Program-made: the position numbers and the translations under genes
Assembly (NCBI GenBank): GCA_012744445.1
Contig: JAAYBZ010000029.1
Span: 1 to 46,900 of the forward strand
From: Myxococcales bacterium
GTDB taxonomy: Bacteria; Myxococcota_A; Polyangia; Polyangiales; Houyiibacteriaceae
Reading direction: 5' to 3'
Length of the DNA: 46,900 bases
Part shown: piece by piece, positions 17,401-25,915 of the stretch
Position numbering within the stretch: position 1 is the first letter of the stretch
Layout: each line of letters starts with the position of its first letter
Notes under the pieces: model-generated
Databases searched by the model: none
Told to the model about the DNA's origin: nothing
What the model saw: the letters and a program-made list of their open reading frames with translations, nothing else

Positions 17401-19137
17401 ATGACACACGTCCGCTGTTTCGCTCCGCTCGCCTTGCTCCTCTTCGCTGGCTGCACGCTCATCCTCGACAAGCAGTACGTGCCGCCCACGCCCAAGTGCG
17501 AAGGCCTCGCCGCGGGGACGCCTTGCCCCGGCGTCGACGAGAGCGAGCTCATGATCTGCCTCGACGGCCAGTGCGTGAAGAGCGAGTGCGGGGACGGATA
17601 CGTCGACGCCCGCCCCATCGCCGGCGAGGAATGCGACGAGACCTCGGCGGGATGCCTCGAGTGTCGATGGGCCTGCGCGCCCGGCGTCGACGACTGCTCC
17701 GCCTTCATCTACGTCGACGTCAACTACGACGGCGGTGGGACACCCAACGGGACGCGCGAGGCCCCGTTCCGCAACCTCGACGTCGCGCTGCAGCTTGCGC
17801 GCGAGACCGGCGCGTCCGGCGTGATCATCGGCGGCTCGCCCACCTTCGTCGAGCCGCTCCGCGTGGTCTCCGGCGTCTCCATCCACGGCGGCTACGGCGA
17901 AGCGCCGGGCTTCCGCCCGAGCGCGTCCCAGCGGCCGACGTTCCTCGTCCCGAGCGACGCGTATGACGCGGACGCGAACCGCCTGGTCGGCGCCTACGCC
18001 GAGGACGTCGAGGAGACCACGATGCTGCGTGGCATCCGCATCGCCACGGCCAACCTCACGACGCAGCGCAAGGACGGGAACGGCGCGTCCAACATCGGCC
18101 TCCTCGTGCGCGGTGGCGACGGGCTCGTCCTCGAGAACGTCGTCATCGAAGCGGGCGCGGCCGTTTCGGGTGAGGACGGAAGCGACGGCGCCCCGCCCGA
18201 CGCCTCCATGAACGGGGGCAGCGCCGTGGGACGCATGCCCGGCGCGGCACCCGCGGCCTGCAATTCCGCGTGCACCGACGCCTCGCCACCCGCGGGCCAG
18301 GGCTCCTCGGCGTGTGGTTACGGGGGCAACGCGGGATCGCCCGGGGACGACACCTATTCGCAAGGTGCCACGCGGCCGCGCGGGAACCACGGCGCGAGCA
18401 CGCCGCCGCCGACCGGAGGCGTGGGCGGCAAGAACGCGCGCAGCAGAGGCTGCTACCTGGAGCAGGACGCCACGGCGGGCGGCGACGGATCCCCGGGCCT
18501 CTCCGGGGCGGCTGGCGCGGACGGAGGTCCCGCCCCCTGGGGTGAGCTCGACGCCGAGGGTCGCTGGCTCGTCGAGCGTGGCGGAGATGGCGATCCCGGG
18601 ACGCGCGGCACGTGGGGCGGCGGTGGCGGAGCCGGCGGCGGCGCGAAGGACGACTGCATGAACGATCCCGACCTGGGCGGCCACGGCGGCGGCGGCGGCG
18701 CGCCCGGCTGCGGGGGGCGGCCGGGAACCGGCGGTGGCTCGGGCGGTGCGTCCTTCGCCGTGGTGGTGATCGGCGGCTCGATCACCGTCCGCGACAGCAC
18801 GCTCGCCGCGGGGCCGGCGGGCGCGGGCGGCTCGGGCGGCGCGGGTGGCGCGGGTGGCTCCGGGGGGCTCGGCGCCGACGGCATGCCGCCGCAACAGAAC
18901 GTCGAGTTCACCAAGGCGAAGTGGGGTGGCGCGGGCGGCCATGGCGGCGCGGGCGGTCCCGGCGGCGCCGGCGGCGGCGGGGCGGGCGGCGACTCGCACG
19001 CCATCCGCTGCGTCGACGGCGCCTTCGCCGCCGAGCGCAGCACGCTCACGGCGGCCAACCCCGCAACCGGCGGGCCGTCGCCCGTGAACGCCGGGCCCGA
19101 CGGGCGCAGCGGCGAGAGCTACGGCTGCGGCGACTGA
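17401..19137 (+). CDS. Gly-rich beta-helix surface lipoprotein
   Basis: This 578-residue protein has a lipoprotein signal ending LLFAGC. A Cys-rich EGF-like/notch-like region follows (about 35-100: CPGVDESELMICLDGQCVK, CGDGYVD, EECDETSAGCLECRWAC). Then comes a DUF1565/right-handed beta-helix-type segment (YVDVNYDGGGTPNGTREAPF, RNLDVALQLA). The C-terminal half is dominated by Gly/Ala-rich loops with GG at nearly every third position, similar in flavour to PGRS-type sequences. This layout is common in predicted surface or fruiting-body-associated lipoproteins of Polyangia. Its 3' end overlaps the opposing FHA gene by 19 bases. The GC-rich Gly codons make this region prone to spurious antisense frames. 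Confidence 0.8.
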   Translation: MTHVRCFAPLALLLFAGCTLILDKQYVPPTPKCEGLAAGTPCPGVDESELMICLDGQCVKSECGDGYVDARPIAGEECDETSAGCLECRWACAPGVDDCSAFIYVDVNYDGGGTPNGTREAPFRNLDVALQLARETGASGVIIGGSPTFVEPLRVVSGVSIHGGYGEAPGFRPSASQRPTFLVPSDAYDADANRLVGAYAEDVEETTMLRGIRIATANLTTQRKDGNGASNIGLLVRGGDGLVLENVVIEAGAAVSGEDGSDGAPPDASMNGGSAVGRMPGAAPAACNSACTDASPPAGQGSSACGYGGNAGSPGDDTYSQGATRPRGNHGASTPPPTGGVGGKNARSRGCYLEQDATAGGDGSPGLSGAAGADGGPAPWGELDAEGRWLVERGGDGDPGTRGTWGGGGGAGGGAKDDCMNDPDLGGHGGGGGAPGCGGRPGTGGGSGGASFAVVVIGGSITVRDSTLAAGPAGAGGSGGAGGAGGSGGLGADGMPPQQNVEFTKAKWGGAGGHGGAGGPGGAGGGGAGGDSHAIRCVDGAFAAERSTLTAANPATGGPSPVNAGPDGRSGESYGCGD

Positions 19138-19862
19138 GTCCAGCCGTCGAGGTCGAGGCTCGCGACGCCGAGCCGGAGCGTGTCGGATCCGCGCCGATAC
19201 TCGATGAGCATCGAGGCGTCGCGCACGCCGTGCTTCTCGAAGAGGTGCCGGATGCGGTGGGCCTCGACGCTCAGCCGGTTCTTGCTCAGCGCGAGCTCCT
19301 CGAGGATCTGCGCGCGCGGACGCCAGCCCTCTTCGTGCGCGGGCACCTCGCGCTCGCGATCCTCGAGCCGCGCGCGCGCGAGGTAGAGCAGCACACGGAA
19401 CCCCGTGCGCGCGCGGAGCTGGGCGCGGGACGCTTCGCCCTGGATCGAGAAGGCGACGGAGATGTCCTTCTCGTCGGGGCTCGTGCGGAAGTGGAGGGTG
19501 ATCTCGTCGAGATCCACGCGGCGCTGCACGGCGCTCGTCTCCACGAGGTGGGGGTGATCACTCGTCGGTCGCGGCGCCATCCGCTCGACGCGCCACTCCT
19601 CGCGCGGGTCGCCGAAGCGGACGAGATCACCCTGCGCGAGCGCCACGCGCGCGCCCGCCGGGATCGGACTCCCGTTCACGTAGGTGCCATTTCGGCTGCT
19701 GAGATCGCGGACGTACCAGCGCTCCTCGAGGAAGTGGAAGGCGGCGTGCTCGAACGAGGCGGTGGAAGAGGAGAGCCGTACGTGCGCTTCGGGTGATCGA
19801 CCGGCGATGCAGAAGGGGAGGAGGTCGACGGCGGTTCCGTTGCGATGTCGGAGCGTGGCCAT
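19119..19862 (-). CDS. FHA domain protein with C-terminal winged-helix-like domain
   Basis: In this 247-residue protein, residues 1-95 are an FHA phosphothreonine-binding domain: GRS at 21-23, SFEHA at 36-40 (the usual SRxH has Phe for Arg) and RDLSSRNGTYVNG at 52-64 with the key Asn-Gly. A linker and a helical C-terminal part follow. LSVEAHRIRHLFEKHGV and MLIEYRRGSDTLRLG near the end look like the recognition helix and wing of an OmpR/SARP-type winged helix, so DNA binding is plausible. It lies 7 bases downstream of the large kinase gene in the same direction and is probably its phospho-dependent partner. The altered SRxH position could weaken phosphopeptide binding. Confidence 0.8.
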   Translation of the reverse strand: MATLRHRNGTAVDLLPFCIAGRSPEAHVRLSSSTASFEHAAFHFLEERWYVRDLSSRNGTYVNGSPIPAGARVALAQGDLVRFGDPREEWRVERMAPRPTSDHPHLVETSAVQRRVDLDEITLHFRTSPDEKDISVAFSIQGEASRAQLRARTGFRVLLYLARARLEDREREVPAHEEGWRPRAQILEELALSKNRLSVEAHRIRHLFEKHGVRDASMLIEYRRGSDTLRLGVASLDLDGWTQSPQP

Positions 19863-19869
19863 GGTGCGA

Positions 19870-22800
19870 TCAAGGGTCGACGAGCTCTTGGAAGCCCGGT
19901 GCGTGGAGGTGTACGTATCGCGCAGGCGCGCGGATGCCTAGCCCCTCGAGCGCATCATATGCCGCGACGAGGTCGTCGTGTTTGCCGAGGAGCTGGGCGC
20001 GCCTCACGCATGCCGCCGCGGCCGCGGGCCGCATGCCCGCGCGGGCGAACGCGGCGATGGCCTCATCGAGCCGCACGATCGCGAGCTCCGCGCGGCCGTG
20101 TGCGTGCGTGATCGCCGCGGCGAGGACGTGGGCCCACCCGTCCGAGTGATCGGCCTCGTTCGCGAGGAGGCGCCGCTCGAGCCGTGCGACCCGACGATCG
20201 ATGGCCGTCGGATCGGCGACCGTGGGACGCTCGAGGAGGAGCAGTGCGCCGAGCAGGAAGGCCGCGGTGGTGTACATCCCGCGGATGCGGCCCACGGGGG
20301 AGCGCATCACCCGCTCGAGCTCGCGCACGAGGACGCGCGCCTCGGTGTCGAACGCGCGAGCTTCGTAGAGGCGCACGAGGGCGCGTGAGTTCACGAGCGT
20401 CGCGCGATCCACGTCGAACGACGTCTCGGTGCCGAGGAGGCTGCGCCTGGCCTCGAGGCAAGCCGCACGCGCGCTGTCCACGTCGTCGCGCGCAATCAGG
20501 GCGATGATGCGTTTGACGAGGAAGTAACGGACGGCGGCGACGTCTCGCCTTCGCTTCGCTTCTGCGAGCCAGGCATCGATCGTCTCGAGGTACGAGCCCC
20601 CGAGCCCGCAATGGAACATCTCGGACGAGAGCAGGAGCCGCCTGCAGATCGTGAGCTCCCAGCCGAGCTTGCGCGAGCTCTCCCGCATGGCGCGCTCCGA
20701 GGTGAGGAGCGCGGCGCTCGCCTCGCCGAAGCGTCCCGCGTGCAGCGGCACGATGCCCAGCATCATCTCCGCGTAGAGGCGATCCTCCTCGCGCGGATGG
20801 TCGGGGAGGAGGGCCCGGATCTTCCGGACGAGCAGATCGACGTCGCGCTTCGCGCGAGCTCCTCGCGCGCCGGCCGCGAAGGTCAGCTCGTCGCTCAGGG
20901 CGCGGAGGAGGTGATCGCCGGCACGGGCTCGCAACGTGAGGAGGAGATGCCGGCTCGCGCAGTACGCGCCCATCCACGGGTGCGAGGCGAGGTGCGCGAG
21001 CGTCGCCACGCCGTAGGCGCGGATCCTCATCGCCGTGATCGGAGCGAGCTGATCGTCGCGACGCATCGGCGCGTCGAGATCCCGCTCGCGGAGGCGGATC
21101 CGGGTCCACAAGAGCCCGGCCACGAGCGAAGGCGTCGAGGACGGGAGCGGCACCCCGAGCTCGGCGAGCGCGGCATGGAGCTCCACGTAGCCCGGGTCCC
21201 ACTCCCCGCACCGGAAGAGCTGCTCGGCGGCGCGGAGGCGGAGCTCGGCGGCGCGTTCGCGATCGGCGCCGTTCGCGACGGCGAGGTAGTGCGCGGCGGC
21301 CTCTCGGCACTGCCCCGCCTCCTCGTGGGCGGAGGCGGCGCGGAGCCGGAGTGCCTCGTGATCGAGCCGACCGCTCACGTCGAGCTCGAGGAGCCTCTCG
21401 AGCCAGAGCGCTTCGCTCGCGAAGGCACGCTGCGCGCGGGCGCGTTCCATGGCGCGCTCGGCGTGGGGGAGCAGGGCCTCGAAGTCGCGCGCGCGGTAGT
21501 AGTGCTCGCCGATCTCCTCCGGGGTCGAGGAGGCGAACGCGGCGAGCGCGTCGCCGAGCTCTTTGTGGATCACGCGCGCGCGATCGGGCGGCACGCCTCG
21601 CATCAGCTCCGCGCGGGTCCAGTCGTGGCTCGGCGCGAGCATCGTTCGGTCGTGGAAGAACACGCGGACGAGCCAGCGTTGCGCCTCGAGCCGTCTCGCC
21701 GCGCTCGGTACGTCGCGACGCTCGCCGAGCGCGCGCTCGAGGACGTCGAGGCTCACGGGGTGACCGGCGAGGGCGACCCAGGCGCCGAGCTCGTGGGCCT
21801 CTTCGTCGAGGAGACGCGGGGCGTGGCTCCCGCGCGCCATCCACGAGAGCACCATCGGATTCCCATGCGCGCTCTGGACGGGGATCCCTTCGCCGGCCCC
21901 GAGGCTGTCGACGAGCGCGCGCTGCGCGTCGAGCTCGAGCGGCCCGAGCGACCAGCGGAGGTCCAGGATCTCGGGACGTTGGGCTTCGACGTACCGCACG
22001 AACGGGCTCGCGTGCCGCAGATCGTCCCGCGTCAAGAAGAGGCAGAGGAGCCGCGCACCCTCGAGCTGCGGCCAGACCTCGGCGAGCACGCGCGCGCTGT
22101 CGGCGTCCGCGCATTGGAGCTGATCGATGACGAGGACGATCGGTTGCTTGCTCTGCCGATCGAGGAGCGCCTCGGTGATGCGCGTGGCGAGCGGATCGTC
22201 CCAGACGCGATGTTCGCGGAGCTGCGCGCGAGGGGGCGAGAGGCCGAGCCCCGCGAGGGCCTCTTCGATGGCGTGGAAGGAGCCGTGCTCGTTCTCGTAG
22301 CAGACGTTCGAGAGGACCAGCGGGCGCTCGCCCGATGCGACGAGCTCGTCCACGAAGGCCTGTACGAGCGAGGTCTTCCCGATGCCGGACGGTCCCGTGA
22401 TCTCGAGGGCGCGGGCGCGTCCCTGCTTGGCCTCGTCGTAGAGCGCGCGCAGTCTCGCGAGCTCCCGCCCCCGACCGAAGAACGACGCGGCGCGGGAGGG
22501 GCCGAGCTCATCGCTCGTGACGCCGAGCGTTTCGAGGACCCGCGCGGGATGGGGCCGGTCGCTCGGATCGCGCGCGAGGAGCGCGAGCGCGAGCTCGGCG
22601 AGGTCGGGGGCCGTGGCGTGGATCGCGCGCGCGAGCGGCGGGGCGGGCTCGCGACATTTCCGTTCGAGGACCTCTTGGAGTGCTCCCGCAAAGGGCAGGC
22701 GATCCGAGAGGATCTGATAGAGCATCACCCCGAAGGAGTACCAATCGCTCGCCGGCGTCGCGGGGTGCCCCTCGACGATCTCGGGAGCGACGTAGGCCGG

Positions 22801-23436
22801 CGTGCCGTAGATCGTGCGCCCGTCCGAGGAGAGCGCCGGGCTCGCGAGCCCGAAGTCCACCAGCCGGACGACGCCCTGCGCCGAGACGAGCACGTTGGAG
22901 GGCTTCACGTCGCGGTGGACGATGCCCGCGCCGTGGAGCGCGCGGAGCGCGAGCGCGAGCTGGGCGAACGCGCGCTTCGTCGCCGCCGCGCACTTCTCGC
23001 GGGGTAGACCGGCGAGGGCGACATCCATGTGACGACCTTCCACGTAAGGCATCACCAGGAACGCGGGGAAGGTCTCGGCGTAGAGCTCGAGCGCCGCGAT
23101 CACGTTGGGGTGGGCGACGTCGCAGAGACGCCGGTACTCCTGCTTGAACCGAAAGAGACCGCGGTCGTTGCGTAGGACCTTGAGCGCGACGTCGCGATCG
23201 GCGTGCTCGTCCCTTGCGAGGAAGACGATGCCGCTCCGGCCGGCGCCGAGCTCACGGATCAACCGGAAGCGCTCGCGGAGGAGGTCTCCCTCACGCGGAA
23301 GCGGCGCCACCTCCATGGCCTGTCGGGCGTCGTCTTCGAGTGATTCGGTGTCGAGGGGGCTGCCTTCGAGAGGGCTCCACCCTGGCTCGATCGAGAGCTC
23401 GAAGGGAAACGGATCCGTCGATGCGGACTCGGACAT
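19870..23436 (-). CDS. Ser/Thr kinase fused to AAA ATPase and TPR-like domain
   Basis: This 1188-residue cytoplasmic protein has three parts. An active-looking protein kinase spans about residues 55-305: Gly loop GAGRSGIV, VALK Lys86, HRDVKPSN with Asp176, DFG at 194-196 and VAPE. Next is a STAND/AAA-type ATPase (about 318-560), with Walker A GPSGIGKTS at 348-356 and a Walker B-like IVLVIDQLQCAD around 434-444. A long C-terminal helical region of TPR-like repeats runs from about 600 to 1180. No membrane segment is seen. Such proteins are thought to sense signals through the helical part and to phosphorylate partners. The downstream FHA gene fits a kinase-reader pair. The upstream region is unusually AT-rich for this genome. 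Confidence 0.88.
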   Translation of the reverse strand: MSESASTDPFPFELSIEPGWSPLEGSPLDTESLEDDARQAMEVAPLPREGDLLRERFRLIRELGAGRSGIVFLARDEHADRDVALKVLRNDRGLFRFKQEYRRLCDVAHPNVIAALELYAETFPAFLVMPYVEGRHMDVALAGLPREKCAAATKRAFAQLALALRALHGAGIVHRDVKPSNVLVSAQGVVRLVDFGLASPALSSDGRTIYGTPAYVAPEIVEGHPATPASDWYSFGVMLYQILSDRLPFAGALQEVLERKCREPAPPLARAIHATAPDLAELALALLARDPSDRPHPARVLETLGVTSDELGPSRAASFFGRGRELARLRALYDEAKQGRARALEITGPSGIGKTSLVQAFVDELVASGERPLVLSNVCYENEHGSFHAIEEALAGLGLSPPRAQLREHRVWDDPLATRITEALLDRQSKQPIVLVIDQLQCADADSARVLAEVWPQLEGARLLCLFLTRDDLRHASPFVRYVEAQRPEILDLRWSLGPLELDAQRALVDSLGAGEGIPVQSAHGNPMVLSWMARGSHAPRLLDEEAHELGAWVALAGHPVSLDVLERALGERRDVPSAARRLEAQRWLVRVFFHDRTMLAPSHDWTRAELMRGVPPDRARVIHKELGDALAAFASSTPEEIGEHYYRARDFEALLPHAERAMERARAQRAFASEALWLERLLELDVSGRLDHEALRLRAASAHEEAGQCREAAAHYLAVANGADRERAAELRLRAAEQLFRCGEWDPGYVELHAALAELGVPLPSSTPSLVAGLLWTRIRLRERDLDAPMRRDDQLAPITAMRIRAYGVATLAHLASHPWMGAYCASRHLLLTLRARAGDHLLRALSDELTFAAGARGARAKRDVDLLVRKIRALLPDHPREEDRLYAEMMLGIVPLHAGRFGEASAALLTSERAMRESSRKLGWELTICRRLLLSSEMFHCGLGGSYLETIDAWLAEAKRRRDVAAVRYFLVKRIIALIARDDVDSARAACLEARRSLLGTETSFDVDRATLVNSRALVRLYEARAFDTEARVLVRELERVMRSPVGRIRGMYTTAAFLLGALLLLERPTVADPTAIDRRVARLERRLLANEADHSDGWAHVLAAAITHAHGRAELAIVRLDEAIAAFARAGMRPAAAAACVRRAQLLGKHDDLVAAYDALEGLGIRAPARYVHLHAPGFQELVDP

Positions 23437-23564
23437 GGGGGCGGCGGACGGGTTGAACGCGGTGATCTGGGTTCCGAATTACAGGAAACATCCAGCAATT
23501 GATCTGAAATTCTGAACCCCCCCCGGGAACCTTTGGGGGATGCCCTGCGCCGCGAGCCCTGGGC
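23437..23564 (-). promoter_or_regulatory. AT-rich promoter region of the kinase-FHA operon
   Basis: This 128-base gap separates the GH113-like gene from the kinase. Positions 23470-23515 are markedly AT-rich against the local background. On the minus strand TGTAAT (23483-23478) is a good -10 candidate, but no convincing -35 lies at the usual distance. A run of eight C at 23517-23524 sits further upstream. Weak assignment. Confidence 0.35.
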
Positions 23565-24728
23565 TCACCAGCCCACGAGCCGTCGCGTCGGAAGCTCGAA
23601 CCGCGCCCCGCGCCGGAGGTCGAAGATGCCGAGCGCTTCGAGGGAGTAGGGCGCGGGGTCGACGGCGTAGGTCTCGCGATAGAGGCGTCGGAGGACGGGC
23701 TCGGCCTTCTTGAAGAGAGGGCTGAAGCCCCACTCGGCCTCTTGCGAGACGTCCCAGAGGTGGGCGTAGACGCGCCACACGAAGAAGCCGGCGAAGAACT
23801 CCTCGGGGAGGAAGGCTTCGAGGATGATCTGGAGCGCCCGCGCCTGCTCTTCCTCGTCGATGGCCACGCCCGGAAGGTCCTCGGGCCAGGTCCAGGGATC
23901 GACGCCGGCGCCCGTGCGCGTGGTGTAGCCGACCTCCACGAAGACGATCGGCCGATCGACCGCGGCCGCGAACCGCGCGAGCGACTTCACCCAGCGCGCG
24001 GCGCCTTTGCGGTAGCCCTGGTCGCTCGTGTCCTTCCCGGGGCCCACGAGCGGGTAAAAGGCGTTGATGCCCACGAAGTCGAGGAGGTCCCAGAAGACCA
24101 CGCCCTCGATCTCGTCCCAGTTGGCGCTGTAGGTGAGGAGCCCCGGGAAGATCGCGCGGATCTCGGCGATGAGCGACGCCCAGACGTCGGGGAAGCGGTC
24201 CGACCAGCTCTTGCACTCGACGCCGATGGAGAAGGCGTCGACGCCGGCCTCGGCGGCGTCACGGGCCCACGCGAGGACGAAGTCGCGATAGCTCGCCTGG
24301 TAGGCCGCCCAGCGCTCGGGCGAGCCGGGATCGATCTCCCCGCGCCAACCGAAGGTCTCGACCCAGAGGTGCGGGATGAGGAGGACTTGGAGGCCGCGCT
24401 CGTGCGCCATGGCGACGAAGCGCTTGATGCCCTCGCGGTTCTCCTCGTAGGGGGCCTCGAAGTCCATGAGGATCTCGGTGGACGAGAGGCTCCAGATGCG
24501 GCCGAAGGGCGTGATGGAGATCCAGTTCACGCCCATCTCGACGAGGTAGTCGAGGAGCGCGGCGCTCGCCTCGCTCCCGTAGCCGCGCCCCGGCTGGAGC
24601 GACGACTCGACGGGGCCCACCGTCATCCCGCGGATGCCGAGGGGGAAGGGCGATTGCGCCGCTGCGGTGCCCGAAACGAAAAAGAGGACGAATGACAGCG
24701 CCATCGTCCTCTTCGAGATGCCGTTCAC
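23565..24728 (-). CDS. GH113-like glycoside hydrolase, exported
   Basis: This 387-residue protein has a signal peptide (KRTMALSFVLFFVSGTAAA-QS) and a TIM-barrel glycoside hydrolase domain resembling family GH113 (beta-mannanase type). Features are WISITPFGRIWSLSSTEI, VLLIPHLWVETFGWRG, a candidate acid/base Glu171 in SIGVECKSW, ANWDEIEGVVFWDLLDFVG, and a candidate nucleophile Glu265 in IVFVEVGYTT. It would act in the periplasm or outside the cell on a beta-linked polysaccharide. The start is GTG at 24728, 8 bases after mglA ends; ATG at 24704 is possible, but the GTG gives a better basic signal-peptide N-region. Being the third gene of the mglBA transcript is the odd point: a polysaccharide hydrolase coexpressed with the polarity switch. 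Confidence 0.78.
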   Translation of the reverse strand: MNGISKRTMALSFVLFFVSGTAAAQSPFPLGIRGMTVGPVESSLQPGRGYGSEASAALLDYLVEMGVNWISITPFGRIWSLSSTEILMDFEAPYEENREGIKRFVAMAHERGLQVLLIPHLWVETFGWRGEIDPGSPERWAAYQASYRDFVLAWARDAAEAGVDAFSIGVECKSWSDRFPDVWASLIAEIRAIFPGLLTYSANWDEIEGVVFWDLLDFVGINAFYPLVGPGKDTSDQGYRKGAARWVKSLARFAAAVDRPIVFVEVGYTTRTGAGVDPWTWPEDLPGVAIDEEEQARALQIILEAFLPEEFFAGFFVWRVYAHLWDVSQEAEWGFSPLFKKAEPVLRRLYRETYAVDPAPYSLEALGIFDLRRGARFELPTRRLVGW

Positions 24729-24736
24729 GGAAGTGC

Positions 24737-25330
24737 TCAGCCCGCGCCGCCCTTCTTCAGCTCGGTCAGGACCAGCTTGGCGACGGCCTTGAGCGTCTCG
24801 AAGACGCCCTCGCCGGTCGCGGCCACGGCCTCGAAGTCGGGCACGCCCATCGGGTTCAGCGTGGCGCGGAGCTCCTCGACGGAGGCGACGCTCGGCATGT
24901 CCCGCTTGTTGTACTGGATGACGAAGGGGATCGTGTCGAGGTTGTAGCCCTGCTCGGCGAGGTTGTGCCGGAGGTTCTCGAGCGACTCGATGTTGGCCTC
25001 CATGCGAGCGATCTGCGAATCGGCCACGAAGACGACGCCGTCGACCCCCTTGAGGATGAGCTTGCGGCTCGCGTCGTAGAAGACCTGCCCCGGCACGGTG
25101 TAGAGGTGGAAGCGAGTCTTGAATCCGCGGATCTCGCCGAGCGCGAGCGGGAGGAAGTCGAAGAAGAGCGTGCGCTCGGTCTCCGTGGCGAGGGAGATCA
25201 TCTTGCCCTTCGCCTCGGGATTCGTCTTTTGGTAGATGTACTGCAGGTTCGTCGTCTTCCCGCAGAGGCCGGGGCCGTAGTAGACGATCTTGCAGTTGAT
25301 CTCGCGGCTCAGGTAGTTGATGAACGACAT
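24737..25330 (-). CDS. mglA: Ras-like polarity GTPase MglA
   Basis: This 197-residue protein is nearly identical in layout to Myxococcus xanthus MglA. It has P-loop [10 protein letters not shown] (residues 19-28), the intrinsic Arg finger Arg53 in [12 protein letters not shown] at 81-82 (Gln82), NKRD for guanine specificity, and the closing [13 protein letters not shown]-bound MglA marks the leading pole and drives motility machinery and pilus regulation in myxobacteria. mglB lies 10 bases upstream, in the known mglBA order. Conservation here is the strongest taxonomic clue in the window. Confidence 0.97.
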   Translation of the reverse strand: MSFINYLSREINCKIVYYGPGLCGKTTNLQYIYQKTNPEAKGKMISLATETERTLFFDFLPLALGEIRGFKTRFHLYTVPGQVFYDASRKLILKGVDGVVFVADSQIARMEANIESLENLRHNLAEQGYNLDTIPFVIQYNKRDMPSVASVEELRATLNPMGVPDFEAVAATGEGVFETLKAVAKLVLTELKKGGAG

Positions 25331-25340
25331 CGCTCGCCTC

Positions 25341-25823
25341 TCAGTCGTTGAACAGGTTGTCGATGTCGTCGTCGGTGATCTCGGCGAACGGGGCGTCGCC
25401 GGAACCGTCCTGAGCCTTGGCGAGTAGCGCCTCGAAGATCGCGTTGAGCTGCTCGCTCGCCTTCTTCACCCGCAAGCGCACGAGCCCGAGGCTGGTCTTG
25501 TTGTCGAAGATGACGACGAGGATGACCCGGTTGCCGACGAGCTGGATGTGGATGTTGCGACGCTCGCCTTCGTGGAACTGCGTCGAGAAGTCGTTCTCGC
25601 GCAGGAGCTTCGCGATGCCGCCGGTGGCGGCGATGTTGCCCGCCGTGAGCGAGGCGAGCGACGTGGTGTCCAACTGTTCGGTCTCGCCGGCTTCGGCGAT
25701 CGGTTGACCGTTCTTATCGATGATGAAAACGACTTGGGCGTTCGCTTCCTTCACCAGGCGCTCGACGATGGCCTGGATCTGGTTGAACTCCTCCTCGTAC
25801 ATCACCATCTGCGGGTTCGCCAT
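25341..25823 (-). CDS. mglB: Roadblock/LC7 GTPase-activating protein MglB
   Basis: This 160-residue Roadblock/LC7 protein matches M. xanthus MglB along its length: VMYEEEF near the start, [70 protein letters not shown] and the acidic tail [13 protein letters not shown]. As a dimer it stimulates GTP hydrolysis by MglA at the lagging pole. The start at 25823 is supported by GGAGGAG three bases upstream; the longer frame to 25856 is not needed. It is first in the mglB-mglA-GH113 operon and divergent from sppA across 92 bases. Confidence 0.96.
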   Translation of the reverse strand: MANPQMVMYEEEFNQIQAIVERLVKEANAQVVFIIDKNGQPIAEAGETEQLDTTSLASLTAGNIAATGGIAKLLRENDFSTQFHEGERRNIHIQLVGNRVILVVIFDNKTSLGLVRLRVKKASEQLNAIFEALLAKAQDGSGDAPFAEITDDDIDNLFND

Positions 25824-25877
25824 GAACTCCTCCGACCGAGGGGACGAGCCGCACATCGGCTCGACGTGAGGCTCGAA

Positions 25878-25906
25878 GGTCTAACATCGGGGCCGAGTCT
25901 GGTAAA
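25878..25906 (-). promoter_or_regulatory. Candidate mglB promoter
   Basis: On the minus strand TTTACC (25906-25901) is followed after exactly 17 bases by TAGACC (25883-25878), placing a start site near 25871, about 48 bases before mglB. The same GATGTTAG core occurs at the candidate promoter of the kinase at 39302. Inferred by eye only. Confidence 0.4.
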
Positions 25907-25915
25907 GGGTAAGTC

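Noticed and set aside
23517-23524. Run of eight C as a possible phase-variable tract
   Set aside because: It lies between genes, well upstream of the kinase start and outside any coding frame; a run of this length is weak evidence in such a GC-rich genome.
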